From Hepsetus odoe (lineage: Eukaryota > Chordata > Actinopteri > Characiformes > Hepsetidae): DNA of 64,000 nt. Where the stretch lies: assembly GCA_017165825.1 (NCBI GenBank), contig CM029384.1, positions 23,571,033 through 23,635,032 on the forward strand, in the 5' to 3' direction. Positions 24,598 through 36,600 of this stretch are shown here, in pieces. Position numbers and translations under genes: made by a program. Within the stretch, counting starts at the first letter, position 1. Each line of letters starts with the position of its first letter. A model generated the notes under the pieces. That model was not told the DNA's origin and did no database searches. It saw only the letters and a program-made list of their open reading frames with translations.

Positions 24598-24984
24598 TCA
24601 TATTATTCAGCCAAATATTGCTCTTGCCTGGAGTAAACTCAGGTGTGTGCCAGGTGCGCACCACCCCTACCTGCCTCGCACCTGTTCGTTTTACAGCTGC
24701 AAACAGGACGCTCGCTTTTACAGTTTATTTGAGAACAGACACAAACACACACACACACCGTCGCTCTCTCGGCTTCTGCCCCTACTTTTACTGCTGGCCG
24801 ATTCCATCGCTAATCAGAAGGAAGTTCAACCGTTGCTTTGTGAGATTGTTATTTTCATGCAGAAGCGCACGTTCTTCCTAAGCCGACAGTATTTTAGGAG
24901 CAATTTGAGGTGGATGCTTTTAGAAAGTATGAACAAGTGCCGGATTGTCTTCTGCATTTGCATAACAAATTGAAGGATACGGCC

Positions 24985-25060
24985 AAGACAATAGAGAAGC
25001 AATCATGAGCTCATTAATTAGCCATTTCATTAGTTACGTCTTTGGGGAAGTGTGTGCTCT
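24985..25060. promoter_or_regulatory. Candidate upstream regulatory stretch of the bHLH gene
   Basis: Repeat-free AT-rich DNA 400-470 bp before the start codon, with clustered homeodomain cores ('gctcattaattagccatttc'). It is proposed only from its position and composition. A reversed CCAAT-like box ('tattggctgc') lies at about 25,200-25,209, closer to the likely transcript start. Confidence 0.25.
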
Positions 25061-25455
25061 AACAGACAGAATGGAAAGCAGGCCTAGGGAGGAGTCGCCT
25101 ACTATAATTTTAAGGCATCAATCACCAGAGGACAATTGTCATCCTACAGTGTGAAAGCACAAATCCTCCTTTATTCCTGGGAACTGAGGAGAACTTTTGC
25201 TATTGGCTGCACCTCCAAGGGGAGGAGGTGGGGAGGTGGAGGCGGAGGACTAAAAGAAGGCAATCAAGGAACCTGGAGCAAGGCAAGCGAGAACCAGGAG
25301 GCAGCCGAGACAAGAAAAGATCCCAAGGGGCTGCTGGTCCAAGACTGTCTTCCAACTTTTGAAGCTTTTTTCCATTCCAGAAGCTGTTTTCATTCTGCTT
25401 TCCCCCAGCGGGCCTGCAGCAAGGCCTGTAGCTTGTTTGCCAGAGCTCTCCAGGA

Positions 25456-26548
25456 ATGACTGCGAACGCCAAACTTTTGAGCTGGTCGGATATAAACATG
25501 ACAAAACAACCAGAGGCTTTCGCTCTCTCCGAACACCCGAGGGTGAGCCGTGCCGACCTGCGAGGCTGGATGACCCCGGCCAGCCACCCGTACACACCCG
25601 GCGGGCTGCGGACAGGTCAGTGTGGAAAAACGATTAGATTCCAGTTTTCAAAAGTGCCAGAAAGAGCTTTCATTTAGAGGTGACGCTGAAAAGACTGAGA
25701 AGAAAGCCGCACGAAAGTACGTAGTGATAAAATGCATGCACTGGGTACAGTCGGGACTGGATCATATCCAAAGTGAAGCTACAGGAGCCTAGTTTAAATG
25801 GCAAAATTATTTATTTATTTATTTATTTTTATAGTAAATAAATTCCTTATTTATTTACCTATTGATTTATTTCCTATATTTTGGCACTGCTGCTTGAGGG
25901 GTTCGTTCTAGCTGCTTAAAAAGTTTCACTCCTATCACCCCTGCAGTTTATTCACACGCCTCGCTGGACCTTACACTGGACAAATGCGGCACAAGCAGCC
26001 CTTCTGCGACCCCCGAGAGTGATGCGGCGAGGGATAAAGGGCCCGGGGTCAAGCAGCACCTGAGCGGCCCCCAGCGGCACAGGCGAGTGGCGGCCAACGC
26101 CAGAGAGAGGCGGCGGATGCACGGGCTGAACCGGGCCTTCGACAAACTGCGGAGCGTCATTCCTTCGCTGGAGAACGAGAAGAAGCTCTCAAAGTACGAC
26201 ACGCTGCAGATGGCGCAGATCTACATCGCCGAGCTGTCCGAGCTCCTGGAGGGTGTGGTCAGGTCTGAATGCAGGGGCATGAGGGAAAGCTGCATGCCAG
26301 GACAGAAAAGTCCCCATCGGTCCTTCCAAGCTGAGAGGATTGTAAGGACATGTGCGATGGAGACGCCCTCTCCACCGCCTATGTGCCACACACGGGATGC
26401 TGGCGTCGCAGAAGGACGTCTGCTCATCCTGTCCACCCCTGGTACCCACTTCAATCCGGACAAAAAGAGCGAGGTCAGGCTATCGTCCAGCGATGGAGAG
26501 TCTTCCCACTTCAGCGATGCCGAAGAAGGACAGCACAGAGGCTGCTGA
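25456..26548 (+). CDS. atoh1c: Atonal-type bHLH transcription factor, atoh1c-like
   Basis: Predicted 253-aa nuclear transcription factor of the Atoh1 group, which bind E-boxes with E-proteins and specify neural progenitors and mechanosensory hair cells (family knowledge). Two coding exons: 25,456-25,615 and 25,947-26,548, with donor ACAG|GTCAGT and acceptor CCCTGCAG|TT joining in frame. The bHLH spans about residues 100-153. Its basic region AANARERRRMHGLN is the Atoh1 signature and helix 2 ends in LSKYDTLQMAQIYI. The C-terminus keeps a Ser/Asp/Glu-rich SSDGESSHFSDAEE, like the end of Atoh1. The start at 25,456 has a purine at -3; a second in-frame ATG is residue 15. Mammalian Atoh1 has no coding intron and a longer N-terminal half, so this is a divergent paralogue; among fish paralogues atoh1c fits best, but the letter is inferred. 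Convergent with dok3. Confidence 0.85.
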
Positions 26549-26866
26549 CCTCCTGATGAGCCTGATGGGCTGTGCATACTGGTACTGTGGTACAGGGGCT
26601 CTAACATCAACGTCATATCATCTACTCTGTCTGTGTTTTAGTAGACATTAAAGGGACCAAATAGATGCAAGTAGCTGTTTAGTAGCCTACTGGAAATGAT
26701 TACCCTGGACGATAACCGTACAAAAATGTCTTCTCCAGGCCCTGATGCTGCACTTTATTGGCTGAGCATACCCTGCATTGTGATTTATCCCCACAAATGT
26801 ATCAACCGCTATTTATGTATGTCATTTTTTTTGTCATTTCTTTTTATTATTAACTCCAAATTGTTT

Positions 26867-26872
26867 AATAAA
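26867..26872 (+). promoter_or_regulatory. Polyadenylation signal of the bHLH gene
   Basis: AATAAA about 320 bp after the stop codon, in AT-rich DNA. It is the first canonical hexamer downstream. Confidence 0.65.
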
Positions 26873-27678
26873 ATACTAATTTAATACCCCATGAAGATCG
26901 CTGGCTTCTGTTTTAAGCAGCAACACCATGAAAAGTGCGTTGAAGATATATTTAATGCATCCAAAAGGTTCTCAGTATCACTAAAAACACTTCTAGCTTC
27001 CACTTTTCCTGCCCTTCTTTTGTTTTTCTCTGCAGTCGCTTTTCCCATGGGGTCTGCATACGTTTATCAGTCATCATAAATCATCATAAGTTGCCTTTTA
27101 CATGTTACTGTGCCTTTAAGGACTTTAGTTCTGATTGGCTGCCCATGTATTCTGCCTCATTCAAAGAAACAGCCTTTATCCGGGGGGCGGGGCTAAACAG
27201 CTGTAGGCTGAATAGGTGATTATAGTGTATGTAAATGTGTAGGGTAGGTTAAACTCATGCATGGACCAATTGCGGTGAAGAATGAATGTTGAAGCTTGAA
27301 ATAATGTCAAAATACTACATTAAACCCTTCTTTCATGAAAATGAGGCAAATGTGTTTAATGATTTGGGCCACTTCATACATAGCCAACAGAAAGAAGCTG
27401 GTCTTTTACTAACTGCATAGAAATAAATCCAAAACCGAGAATACTGTCACGTGAAGTCGGTCCCCACTTTGCTGCAGCAACTTCTGGGAATCCCAGATGC
27501 AGGTTCTGAAGGTTCATCCCAAAATGCAGAGCTCTGGCAATGAACATTGCAACCTGGCTTTTCCAGAGCATCCCATTCCTATCTGTCTGGATTCTTTAGA
27601 AGATATAGTGTCTCAGTGTATTTTACAACTAGCATGAACAAACGGCGTCCAGTTGAATCCACATGTAGGCGCTTCAGT
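26873..27678. other. Tail-to-tail intergenic region, bHLH gene / dok3
   Basis: Holds the end of both transcripts and a family D repeat. A minus-strand ATTAAA (27,355-27,360, read in reverse) is a possible dok3 polyadenylation signal. No other gene is seen. Confidence 0.5.
27100..27230 (+). repeat. Dispersed repeat, family D
   Basis: 'ctgtgcctttaaggacttta', 'ctgattggctgcccatgt' and 'ggggcggggctaaacagctg' match the copies at 17,482 and 57,225 in order and orientation. Confidence 0.6.
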
Positions 27679-30600
27679 TCAGATCTTGATCTCTGAGTAA
27701 TCCACATCGTCCATCTCATCATCCAGTTTAGCTAACTGATCCGAGCTCCCTCCGTGTGACCTGGGTGGGCAAGGTGGCGGAATCCGCGCCAGCTCTTTGA
27801 GGAGGACGCTGGAGAGCATTTGCTTGAAGTTGACGGGGATTTGGGAGGAGGCGGTGGAGACGGGAGAATTTCGGCTGTTTGCTGGATCCTGGCTGGCCTC
27901 TGTACTGTATTTGCTCCTCTCTCTGAGTGGCAGCACCTTGCTGTACAAGTCCCTGGGATTAGGATCGTCCTGTGGAGCTTCAGGCTCCTGCCTCCAGTTA
28001 CAATAGTCAGGGTCTTCGTCGCTAGACAACAACATATCCTCCTTGGGTTCCTTCTCCTGCTCTCCTCTCTGGTTCTGTTGTTGGGACGGGCTGTAGCTGG
28101 GCACAGCAGGCATCTGAGGAACCTTTGGAGGTAAAGGTGTGACTCTGGGCTTTGGGTGTGGTTTTATGGTGGCGTACAGGACTTCTCCAGTTCTGCTTGC
28201 CGGGGGTTTGGTTCTCATTGGTGGGGTTTTAGGATGGCCTATTGGCAGCCTCGGGACAACTACTGGGGGTTTAGCACTGACTGCTGGAGGAGGCGGAGGA
28301 ATCGGAGGAGGTGGTAGGGCAAGATTCCTCCGCGGAACCGCTGGGCCAGGTCTGTCAGGCACGTTCCTCGTCGGAGAACCCTGACTGACCCTCATTCGGT
28401 TGTCCATCACTGGTCTCGGTGGCAGTAGCTGGGCTGCAGGATCGTGCATCTCGGAGGAAACGCTGGACAGCAGTTCTTGCACGCTCTGGTGCATGATGGC
28501 CTCTTCAATGGCCCTGTAGATCTGAGACCCCTGTTTGGACAGGAAAGTGAAGTGCCCCTCCCCTGTGTGACAGCGGCGGCCCGCCTCAATGGTGATCCCT
28601 TCCTGCAGCGCGGGAAACAGGAAATTTATACTCGTGAAACTATACGTATAAGTAAAAACTAAAGAGTGAAAAATATTCTTTTTGCTCAAATACAAGCAAA
28701 GCAATTTTAGCTTATTTAACTGAATAAACTCACTAGAGCTTGTTAAAAGAATATAAATAATGTTTCTTTTTTTTTTAAACAATCATATTTAATTATTTCA
28801 TTGTTTGATGACATCACCAGCAGAACCCTCAATTAAGATCATCAGCTTAAGCTTGAGCAGGGATCGGTCTCCAAATATGGGACATAATGTGGGATTTTTA
28901 CAGTTCCGTTGATGATTACTTGCCCGCTGTGCTCTGGGAATGAGGTTTACTCTCTTTTTACGACAAACCGTGACACCATGTGACTCCCACTGATTACACA
29001 CTGAACTGTGAACTGTGAGAACCGTGTTAGAGGAGGAGCGTTGCTTAGGACGTCGCATACCTTAACCTGGCCGAATCTACGCAGAAACCTGTACGGCCAA
29101 AAGAACACCGTCTGTCCCGTCTTCAGGTCCCGAAGGCACAGGGCCTCTTTCTCCGGGGAGAGCAGGTACCGTCCTGACATGCTGCATTGCATGGACGCTT
29201 CTGAGCGTTCCACCGTGACTTGGAACTGGCCTGCAGTCAGAAAAACATCCCATGAGTTATCATATGAACGTACGTCACCAAACATTCTCCTGTTAGCTCC
29301 CAGTGTAAGTTCCCATGTTTTAAGAGTTCGGGATATTTGGATTTTTTAAAGTGCATTTAAACAGCTTAATTAGCAATTGTAGCATTCTTTCCTTTCTATT
29401 TAAATGAAAATTGAACAATTAAGGATCACAGAATGAACGAGAATTAACTCCGAATATGAATTTGAATATTGCAAACATAGAAATACATAAACGAATCATG
29501 ATCTATAATAGATTTTTTTGCAGAACGTCAAATTTTTCATTAAAGTAACGCAGTAAATGTGAAACTGTGCAGCCAATCAAAAGGCTTATATTGCAAAGGG
29601 AATGAAAAAGAAATAATTCAACAGTTTGGTTAAAGTCAACTGAATCCGTAATGTGGGTATAAATGATTTTGGCGATAATACGGATCTCAGTCTATAAATG
29701 TCAATTAAATTCATGACAGAACATCACATAGAGCATCACATACAGCATCAAATGACATAGAACATCACATAGAGCATCACATGACAGAACATCACATAGA
29801 GCATTACATAGAGCATCACATGACAGAACATCACATAGAGCATCACATGACAGAACATCACATAGAGCATTACATAGAGCATCAAATGACATAGAACATC
29901 ACATAGAGCATCACATGACATAGAACATCACATCACATCGAGCATCACATGACATAGAGCATCACATGACATAGAACATCACATAGAGCATCACATGACA
30001 TAGAACATCACATAGAGGCACATGCGATGGAACAAATGTTTAGACGTATCCTCCTGCGAGACGCCGATAAAATGATGCAATACGCTGTATGTTTTACACC
30101 AAGATCATCTCTAATAATGACGGCACATATCTGGGTAAGTTCATGCTTTGACATTGAGATTCATGATCATGGTTTGTGGATGATTGGGTCAGCGTTCCTG
30201 ATGATGATCACCAAAAATAACATTAACGTCAAAAGAGCAGATCACTATAGCCAAGGGTGCAGTCGCGGAAACGGGCGTGGCCGTGACGTCACCTGGACTC
30301 AGGGTGGAGTAGAGGTCATTGTCAGACATGGCCACCTCATCCTTCTGTGCTCTCCTGGAATCGCTGCTTGCCTCGTTCCTCTGAGAAATTGAGAGACGGT
30401 TAAAAAAGAAAAAAAACGGCCTGCATGAGCAATTCCTCTTTTCTAGCACCCTTTGTTTTTTTTGTTGTTTGCTTTTTTTTTTTTTTTAATGATATTTGTG
30501 CTCTTTGAAGAGCGGCCAAAAACGATCTTGTGCAAGCACACAGTGAGATGTAAAGATGAGGGTTATCAGCACTTCCTCATTCGGAAGGTACAGTTATTGC

Positions 30601-33600
30601 ACAGGAACTTGATGGAACCTACCCACCCCCGCTCAACCAAACATGACCTCAAAAACGTTCAACTACGCTGTTGTTGGAGCCTGTTATAGAAGATGGTCAG
30701 GCTAAATCGGGCCGTACATCAGAGGGCCTGGTCCAAATTTAGTTTACTCTCAATGATGGCATTCACAGAAGAGGAAACTGACCATAAACAACCCCTACTT
30801 TGAGACTCATGTCAGCTCAAGTTGCTAGAGCTACACCAGCCATTGCATCTGCAGCTGAGTTACAACTCAGTCAGAAAGAAACCACTGGCCTCTGGAGTGT
30901 GTGTCCGGATTGTGTGCAGAGATGCCCTCAGAACAGCGGTGGCAGCGGTGGCCTAGTGGTGAGGGAGTCGCCCCGGATCGGAAGATGGTGGGTTCGATTC
31001 CCTCACCAGTAGGTTGCCCTGAGGTACCCTTGAGCAAGGTACCGTCCCCGTCACTGCTCCCTGGGCGCTTTCAATTGCTGCCCCCTGCTGCGCATGTGTG
31101 TATGGGTGAAACGCAGAGGTTGAGAGGTTGTGTTGTGCTACGTTTCACAAGGACAAGGATAGTCACTTTCACTTTTCATAACATCATTAGTGTAACCCTC
31201 ATCAGAATTTTATGGAAAGCTGAGACATCACCAGTAGGACCTCAGCGGGATTACTCTGACATCATCAACTGGTAGAGTAGAATTCAATCAAATCAAATAA
31301 CGACTTATGAATTGGCTGTAACTGTACATAAACGATAACTGGATAAATGTGACATGAAGAACATGAATGTGCCAAAGAACGGGCTATGATGTGTTACGGA
31401 TGCTATTGTGACACCTTCTGCAGAACCCTCTTTGGGGTTTCTTTTGGCGCTATGGTGACATCATCAGTAGAACCCTCTCGTTTGAACGAGCGCCTCTTTG
31501 ATGTCATGAATGGAATTTGCCATTTCATCTCTCAACTATGACCTCACCAGCAGAACCCTCAGTGAAAATGCTTTGATGTGGGAATCATCAGCATCAGGTT
31601 GTGCCGCGGTGAAGTTCCAAGAACCTTAGGACTTCATGACTGCGTCTCTGACATCGTTAAGTGAGTAGGAGTTAATCAATGCTATTATGACATCATCAGT
31701 GGACTTAACCTCTTATCTGGAGGCGTTAGCTCATCCTGTAATGGCCATTTCTGCTAATAGCGCCCCCCTCCCCACCACACCAAGAGTGGCCTATACCTGA
31801 AAAGCCAGCTGGCAGAGGATGGGCATCCACTCGTCCTGCTTGGGACCTGCCAGTGTGTAGGTGCGCTGTGCGGTGTTCAGGTAAAAAGCTACACACTCTG
31901 TGGGGCAGGTCTCCCCAAGGGCTGGAGTGATGCTCAGACAGTCGGACAGTCGAATCACCCGCTTGTCGGCCTTCCTCAGCCCCGCAGGCATCAAGGCGGT
32001 CATGCCCCCTGCGTCCCGTATATCATACAGCTCCAGCCGACCAATCCCCGTGGGGCTGGGCTCGAACAGGATCACCCAGGTCTTTCGCCAGATCCTCTAC
32101 AAGAAACACAGACAAGCACAGCAATTAGCACAGAGCCATTTAGAAAAGAGGAAAAGCTTCACGCCTTAATTCAACAACGCACTACATCAAACAGCCTGGT
32201 GCCGCAGACTCTCCACCGGGACCTGTTAAGCGCTTGAGGTGAGCGGTTGAAAAGCTGGAGGCGTCAGGGAACAGCCAGCTCCGCCCGCTCCCACATGCAT
32301 GATTCATGCCCTTTAAACGCTATCATGCAAATGGAGGCACCTCAGGTGCCTAAACAGCTGCAGCTTTTCCCATCATCAATAATGCAGCATGGTAATATTA
32401 CCCCATACACACACGTTCTCTAATTAATAATTTAGCAGTCCTTTAATTTGGGGGTTGAAGGAAAAACTACAACAGCATATCAAACCGTGGGCTGTTTGTT
32501 TAACACACATACTGTGGCCAAAAGTATGCGGACACCCCCTTAGAAGGGGGCTGGAAACTCGTTGCTTAGATGTGCACCGAAAATTCGTTTGTATGCAAAA
32601 GGTTAGTCTTTGCCGAGCAGATGGAATGGATTAGCGGCCACAATATGATCAGATATCGCTTGAGGTCAACTCAAGCAAAGTTCAGTGTTTGACTCATGAA
32701 TTTATGAAAGCGTTTTATCAAGTATCACCAGGATCAGAAGGTCATGGGTTCGAATCCCAGAAAAGTAGGTCATCCCGAGGTACCCTGGAGCAAGGTGATT
32801 GTGACACGCCAGGATGTGTCATGTGTGTTGGGGCAGGATGGGACCCTGTAGGACTGTCCTGTAGGACTTTGCAGCATGCAAAAGTAGATAGACGACTTCT
32901 CGGTCACCATACCTGTCCCAGTCTTACCAGTTTGCAGAAAGGAAATCCACAGATGACTTCACTTCTAGTGCCCTTCACAACATGTAGACTTGACTTAACT
33001 CACAAACATCAGGAAGAGCTCAACTTTTAACACTAGAATTGAGTTAAATAAGATTGTATTTTAACTCAGAACTTAACCCTTTGCACATGGATTCTGACCA
33101 TTCTGTCAGACCCAGCTGTCCTCTACCTGGGACACCACCGGGACGCATGCAGGGCCTTCCTGCCTAGCCACTCTTACTCATGATAACTCATGATGACATT
33201 CTCTTTTTTTCTTCTTCTTTTGGCTGCTCCCATTTGGGGACGCCACAGTGGAACATTTCTCCATTTCTTCTGCATCTTCCTCCTTCAAACCGACCACCTG
33301 CATGTCCTCTCTCACCACGTCCATAAACCTCCTCTTTGTTCTTCCTCTTCTCCTCTTTCCTGGCAGCTCCATCTTCAACACCCTCCTCCCGATATATTCC
33401 TCGTCTCTCCTCTGGACACGTCCAAACCAACGCAACCTCTCTTCCCTAACTTTGTCTCCAAAGTTTGCAGACTTTGTAAATCATAAAATATGCAGATGAC
33501 ACCACAGTGACTAAGCTGAACTTAGTGACTCAGACAGAAAGTGAAGATTACTGTGCAGAGAACAAAACGTCCCTAAACACCCAAAAAAAACCACCAATCA

Positions 33601-36600
33601 TCAGCATCAGGAGGCCGCGACCAGATGAGTATGTCTTTAAGGACATGGAGAACGTTTATAGTTCCCGGCTTCTGGGTTTCAGAAACCCTTAGATGGAGGG
33701 TCAGCCCATCTTCTCTGATTCACTGGCTCATCGCTGCTCTGTATTTATTTGATGTTCAACATGACTGTTTTCTCTGTTACATTCAGCAAATGAGGTAGAG
33801 TGACAGTAACTGGACCGTATGGCATGCTTGTCTGCACACACTGTGTGAACTGAGTTAATGAAAATAACATTTTCATCAGGATACACTGGAGACCAAAATT
33901 AGAGAACAACCTACAATTTCCTAAATGTTAAGCTAACTATGTAGTCCTATTTGGAAATGCTCCAAACAAGAGTGAAAGAGCAATATTTTAACCACATATC
34001 ATGAGTTACAAACATTCAGAGGCACAGTATAAGAGACTTAAATGAGATATTGTGATATGGTGCTAATTTCCTTAATTATCTAACAAACCTTATTTAACTG
34101 GCTACCCAAGATGCTGAGCCGGCCTAAAGTGAGTGAAACCCTCCGGCAGCAGGTTGTCCAGATGAAGGCCAAAGGGACCAAACCTTTCACAAGCAGGAAG
34201 AATCAGACGGCTAGACTAGCCTTTGCTGAGGCTTTAATTTGATTTAATTTACTAATTTAATTTAATTAACATTTGGGGTGGTGGTGGTCTAGTGGTGGGG
34301 TACTTGCCTACAGAACTCTGAATCAAGAGGTCACAGGTTCAAGTCCCACCTCTAGCACTACCACCATTGGGTTCCTGAGCAAAACCCTTAACCCCGAGTT
34401 GCTCCAGGGGGGACTGTCCCTGTAATCAGGACGTGGAAGTCGCTCTGGATAAAAGCAATGCCGTAACTGTACATTTTTTGTGTCTGATGGGGAAACGTTA
34501 TGTTCGTCGTCAAACTGGGGAAAGACTGAACCCCAACTGTGTGTTAAAAAGTCAGTGAAAGGTGGAGGAGGAAGTGTCATGGTTTGGGAGATGTTTTTGG
34601 CAGCAGCCTACACAGCTACATGGCAGAGTGAATGCAGATGTTTATCAGAACCTTCTTCCACAGCATGTGGGTCCTTCCCTGCGTTCATCACCCAATCAGA
34701 CAGCAGTTTTCATGCAGAACGACACACCTGCTCACATAGCGAAACAGCTAAAGCAGTTCCTTGAAACTGAAAACACTGAATTTATGAAATGTCCAGCCCA
34801 GAGTCCTGTTCTAAACCCAAGAGAAAACCTCTGGAACATCCTTGGCGCCAGAGTTGTGGCTAAGAAACCCACTAGAGTCGCTGAACTGTGGAGGAGACGG
34901 CAAGAAAAGTGGACCAGAATCACACTAGAGGTGTGTGAGAGACCGGTGATGTCCTGTGGACCAGAATCACACCAGAGCTGTGTGAGAGACCAGTGATGAC
35001 CTGTGGTCCAGAGTCACACCAGAGGTTCGTGAGAGACCAGTGATGACCTGTGGTCCAGAGTCACACCAGAGGTGAGTGAGAGACCAGTGATGACCTGTGG
35101 TCCAGAATCACACTAGAGGTGAGTGAGAGACCAGTGATGTCCTGTGGTCCAGAATCACACTAGAGGTGAGTGAGAGACCAGTGATGACCTGTGGTCCAGA
35201 ATCACACTAGAGGTGAGTGAGAGACCAGTGATGTCCTATGGACCAGAATCACACTAAAGGTGAGTGAGAGACCAGTGATGTCCTATGGACCAGAATCACA
35301 CTAGAGGTGAGTGAGAGACCAGTGATGTCCTATGGACCACAATCACACTAGAGGTGAATGAGAGACCAGTGATGTCCTGTGGCTGCAGATGTGAAGTCGT
35401 ACACTTCCTATGTCTGACTGAAACCTTCAACATTGAAACCTAAAATGCAGTTGTGATCGTTCTTCATGCCACAGTCATTGCTGTTCTCTAATTTGGATCA
35501 CCGTGTTTTCAGCCAAATAAAGTTTTTTTGTTCAGTTTTCTTCAGTTATGCTGGTTCTAGCAGCACGGTACAGCCACAGCAGTAATTCCTTCAAATGTTG
35601 AGCAATGAAAATGACACCATTTCTGAAAAACACCATTTCCATCAATTGTTCTCTAATTTTGATCTCCAATGTTTTTACCAATGGTGCATTAGAACATCTG
35701 CTCCAGAGGATGTGCGTTCAATTCTTCACTCTTGTTTGAGATCAGATGAGGAAAGTGATTACAGCTCAACTTTCAGCCTTTATTTCCTGGTGTTGACATC
35801 CTGAAATGATTCAAATATGATACATAACATGGAGCACCTTTGGTTTCAGATGACTCCGTTTTTCCAAGTGAGCAAAAGTATTGGAACAGGCTGATGTCAG
35901 TTTGTTGTTACGCATCCTGCTGTCCAAGAAAAGCTGATTTTTGCACACACACACACACACACACACACACTTTGGATTTGCATTGGAAAAAGGAAAAAGC
36001 AAGCAGAAATGCAGAGGCCGTTCTGCAACGCTCGTATCGCCAGGATCATCGCGTCGGTCTTCTAGAGGGAGACATGCCAGCAAACCAGGACGAATTCACG
36101 CAGCGGGTCGATGGGCCAAAACACACTACCGAGCTCGCAAAGGACTCGATGGGGTGAAAAGTGGAACGTTTTGGACCGGCCAAGTCAGTGGCGAGAGGTT
36201 AACACGATGGAATATTTGTTTCTTCTCTAAAAGAGGAGACTGAAAAGCAGAAACCTGTGAACGGCAACTGATCGATGCTGTGATAAAAGCCTGTACTTGT
36301 AACCAGAAAAGAAACTGACCACTGAAACCAACAAACCAGAAAAGACAGAGGCTTGCAAAGTTTAAACAAGTGACATTTACTTAAAACCTTTTTGCTCCAA
36401 GACTCGTTTACTGGGTGGAAAGATACGCAGAAAACCTGCTCTCAAAGTCATCTGCTGAAACCCAAATATCTTGCATGTCTCACTGTTTGTCATTTTTTGA
36501 GAGGTATATACACAGAGAGAGAGAGAGAGACAGGGAGAGAGAAAGAGAGAGAGAGAGACAGGGAGAGAGAAAGAGAGAGAGACCGTGCTTGATAGATCCA

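Larger units (their letters stand above)
33894..35671 (+). mobile_element. Tc1-like DNA transposon, degenerate, with nested SINE
   Basis: Terminal inverted repeats match: the left end reads CACTGGAGACCAAAATTAGA and the right end, in reverse complement, CATTGGAGATCAAAATTAGA. A TA precedes the left end. The transposase is readable in pieces. ~34,110-34,235 gives an N-terminal DNA-binding segment (PKVSETLRQQVVQMKAKGT), and 34,476-34,930 the catalytic half (GGGGSVMVW, NDTPAHIAKQ, SPVLNPRENLWNILG). A family B SINE splits the two and the 3' coding end is replaced by a tandem array. Several frame breaks make it inactive. It lies in dok3 intron 1, antisense to the gene. Confidence 0.88.

Noticed and set aside
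26189..26651. Reading frames overlapping the bHLH exon on both strands
   Set aside because: Shadows of the GC-rich atoh1c-like coding exon.
29709..30017. CRISPR-like array of repeats and spacers
   Set aside because: Units vary in length and order with no unique spacers, inside an intron of a vertebrate gene; it is a minisatellite.
34562..34996. Possible domesticated transposase gene
   Set aside because: The catalytic half is readable but the N-terminal half is separated by a SINE, frames are broken and the C-terminus dissolves into a 47-bp array, so it is a dead element.
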